A stretch of DNA of 5,453 nucleotides from Flavobacteriaceae bacterium. Lineage in GTDB: Bacteria; Bacteroidota; Bacteroidia; Flavobacteriales; Flavobacteriaceae. Position numbers and translations under genes: made by a program. Every line of letters starts with the position of its first letter. Position 1 is the stretch's first letter. Positions 5,367 to 5,453 of the stretch are shown piece by piece. The DNA is taken from contig CANJDA010000148.1 in the NCBI GenBank assembly GCA_947472705.1, positions 1 through 5,453 of the forward strand. Reading direction: 5' to 3'. The notes beneath the pieces are model-generated. The model had not been told where the DNA came from and made no database searches. It worked only from the letters and a program-made list of their open reading frames with translations.

Positions 5367-5453
5367 TACTTTTTCTGATTGGGGAGAAGAACTATTAACA
5401 TTAGTTTCTGAAGAATTCTGTTTACTATTCTCATTGGTGCCATTGCCCCAGTA
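5250..5453 (-). CDS. C-terminal end of a WGNPIK-motif protein (5' part outside the window)
   Basis: An open frame on the minus strand enters from the right edge and runs 67 codons without a stop to TAA at 5250-5252, directly followed by a second in-frame TAA. I translated it by hand. The visible part begins YWGNGTNEN, continues through a Ser/Asn/Thr/Gln-rich stretch to VDFWGNPIKTETKK, then a Pro/Lys/Ala/Ser linker, and ends TKTDFWGNPIK. It therefore holds three copies of a W-G-N motif, two of them full DFWGNPIK. The last ~38 residues match the C-terminus of the 79-residue protein at 3655-3894 almost residue for residue. No catalytic residues, membrane segment or known domain can be seen. The composition suggests a flexible, basic, repeat-bearing tail; whether it belongs to a small protein or to the end of a large one is unknown. 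It lies 67-88 bases upstream of the first Sel1-repeat gene, on the same strand. Confidence 0.75.
   Translation of the reverse strand, partial: YWGNGTNENSKQNSSETNVNSSSPQSEKVDFWGNPIKTETKKTPAKKPASKPSQTNTKTDFWGNPIK

Overview
The window is very AT-rich. All convincing genes lie on the minus strand. Four of them begin with a short N-terminal signal peptide, three of these ending in the Ala-Gln or Ser-Gln style common in Flavobacteriia. No clear Shine-Dalgarno sequences precede the starts; A/T-rich leaders sit there instead. Together this points to a Bacteroidota genome, most likely a Flavobacterium-like member of the Flavobacteriia (inference; no marker gene is present to prove it).

Read in the direction of transcription (right to left), the layout is as follows. 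(1) The C-terminal end of a gene cut by the window edge (5250-5453) encodes a Lys/Thr/Pro/Ser-rich tail with repeated DFWGNPIK-type motifs. (2) A secreted Sel1-like-repeat protein (3905-5161). (3) A 79-residue protein with two copies of the same D(Y/F)WGNPIK motif (3655-3894). (4) A secreted 321-residue protein of unknown function (2682-3647). (5) A second secreted Sel1-like-repeat protein (1284-2657). (6) A secreted 263-residue protein of unknown function (410-1201). The gaps are 10, 7, 24 and 82 bases inside the cluster and about 67-88 bases after the truncated gene, so this looks like one transcription unit. A hairpin with a T-rich flank at 360-390 follows the last gene and is its likely end.

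The cluster is built by duplication. Proteins 2, 4 and 5 share a homologous N-terminal region of about 100 residues (signal peptide plus a TPR-like helical region with an AKIxYExAExAF signature). Two of them continue into Sel1 repeats and one into an unrelated C-terminal domain. The two WGNPIK genes end in a 134-base direct repeat that is about 93% identical; it flanks the first Sel1 gene and runs into the start codon of the gene that follows. In the right-hand copy this start is dead (ATG AAA TAG). This suggests that a module 'WGNPIK tail plus secreted TPR-domain protein' was duplicated and rearranged.

The left 409 bases hold no intact gene. They contain the putative terminator of the cluster, an imperfect long hairpin, a 31-codon protein-like fragment on the minus strand, and a strong 13-bp hairpin terminator at 118-149 that could serve transcription from either side. 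No mobile element, CRISPR, tRNA or rRNA was recognised. The biological role of the cluster cannot be assigned from sequence alone; the most interesting part is the unexplained pairing of WGNPIK-motif proteins with a family of exported proteins that share one N-terminal domain and differ in their C-terminal halves.
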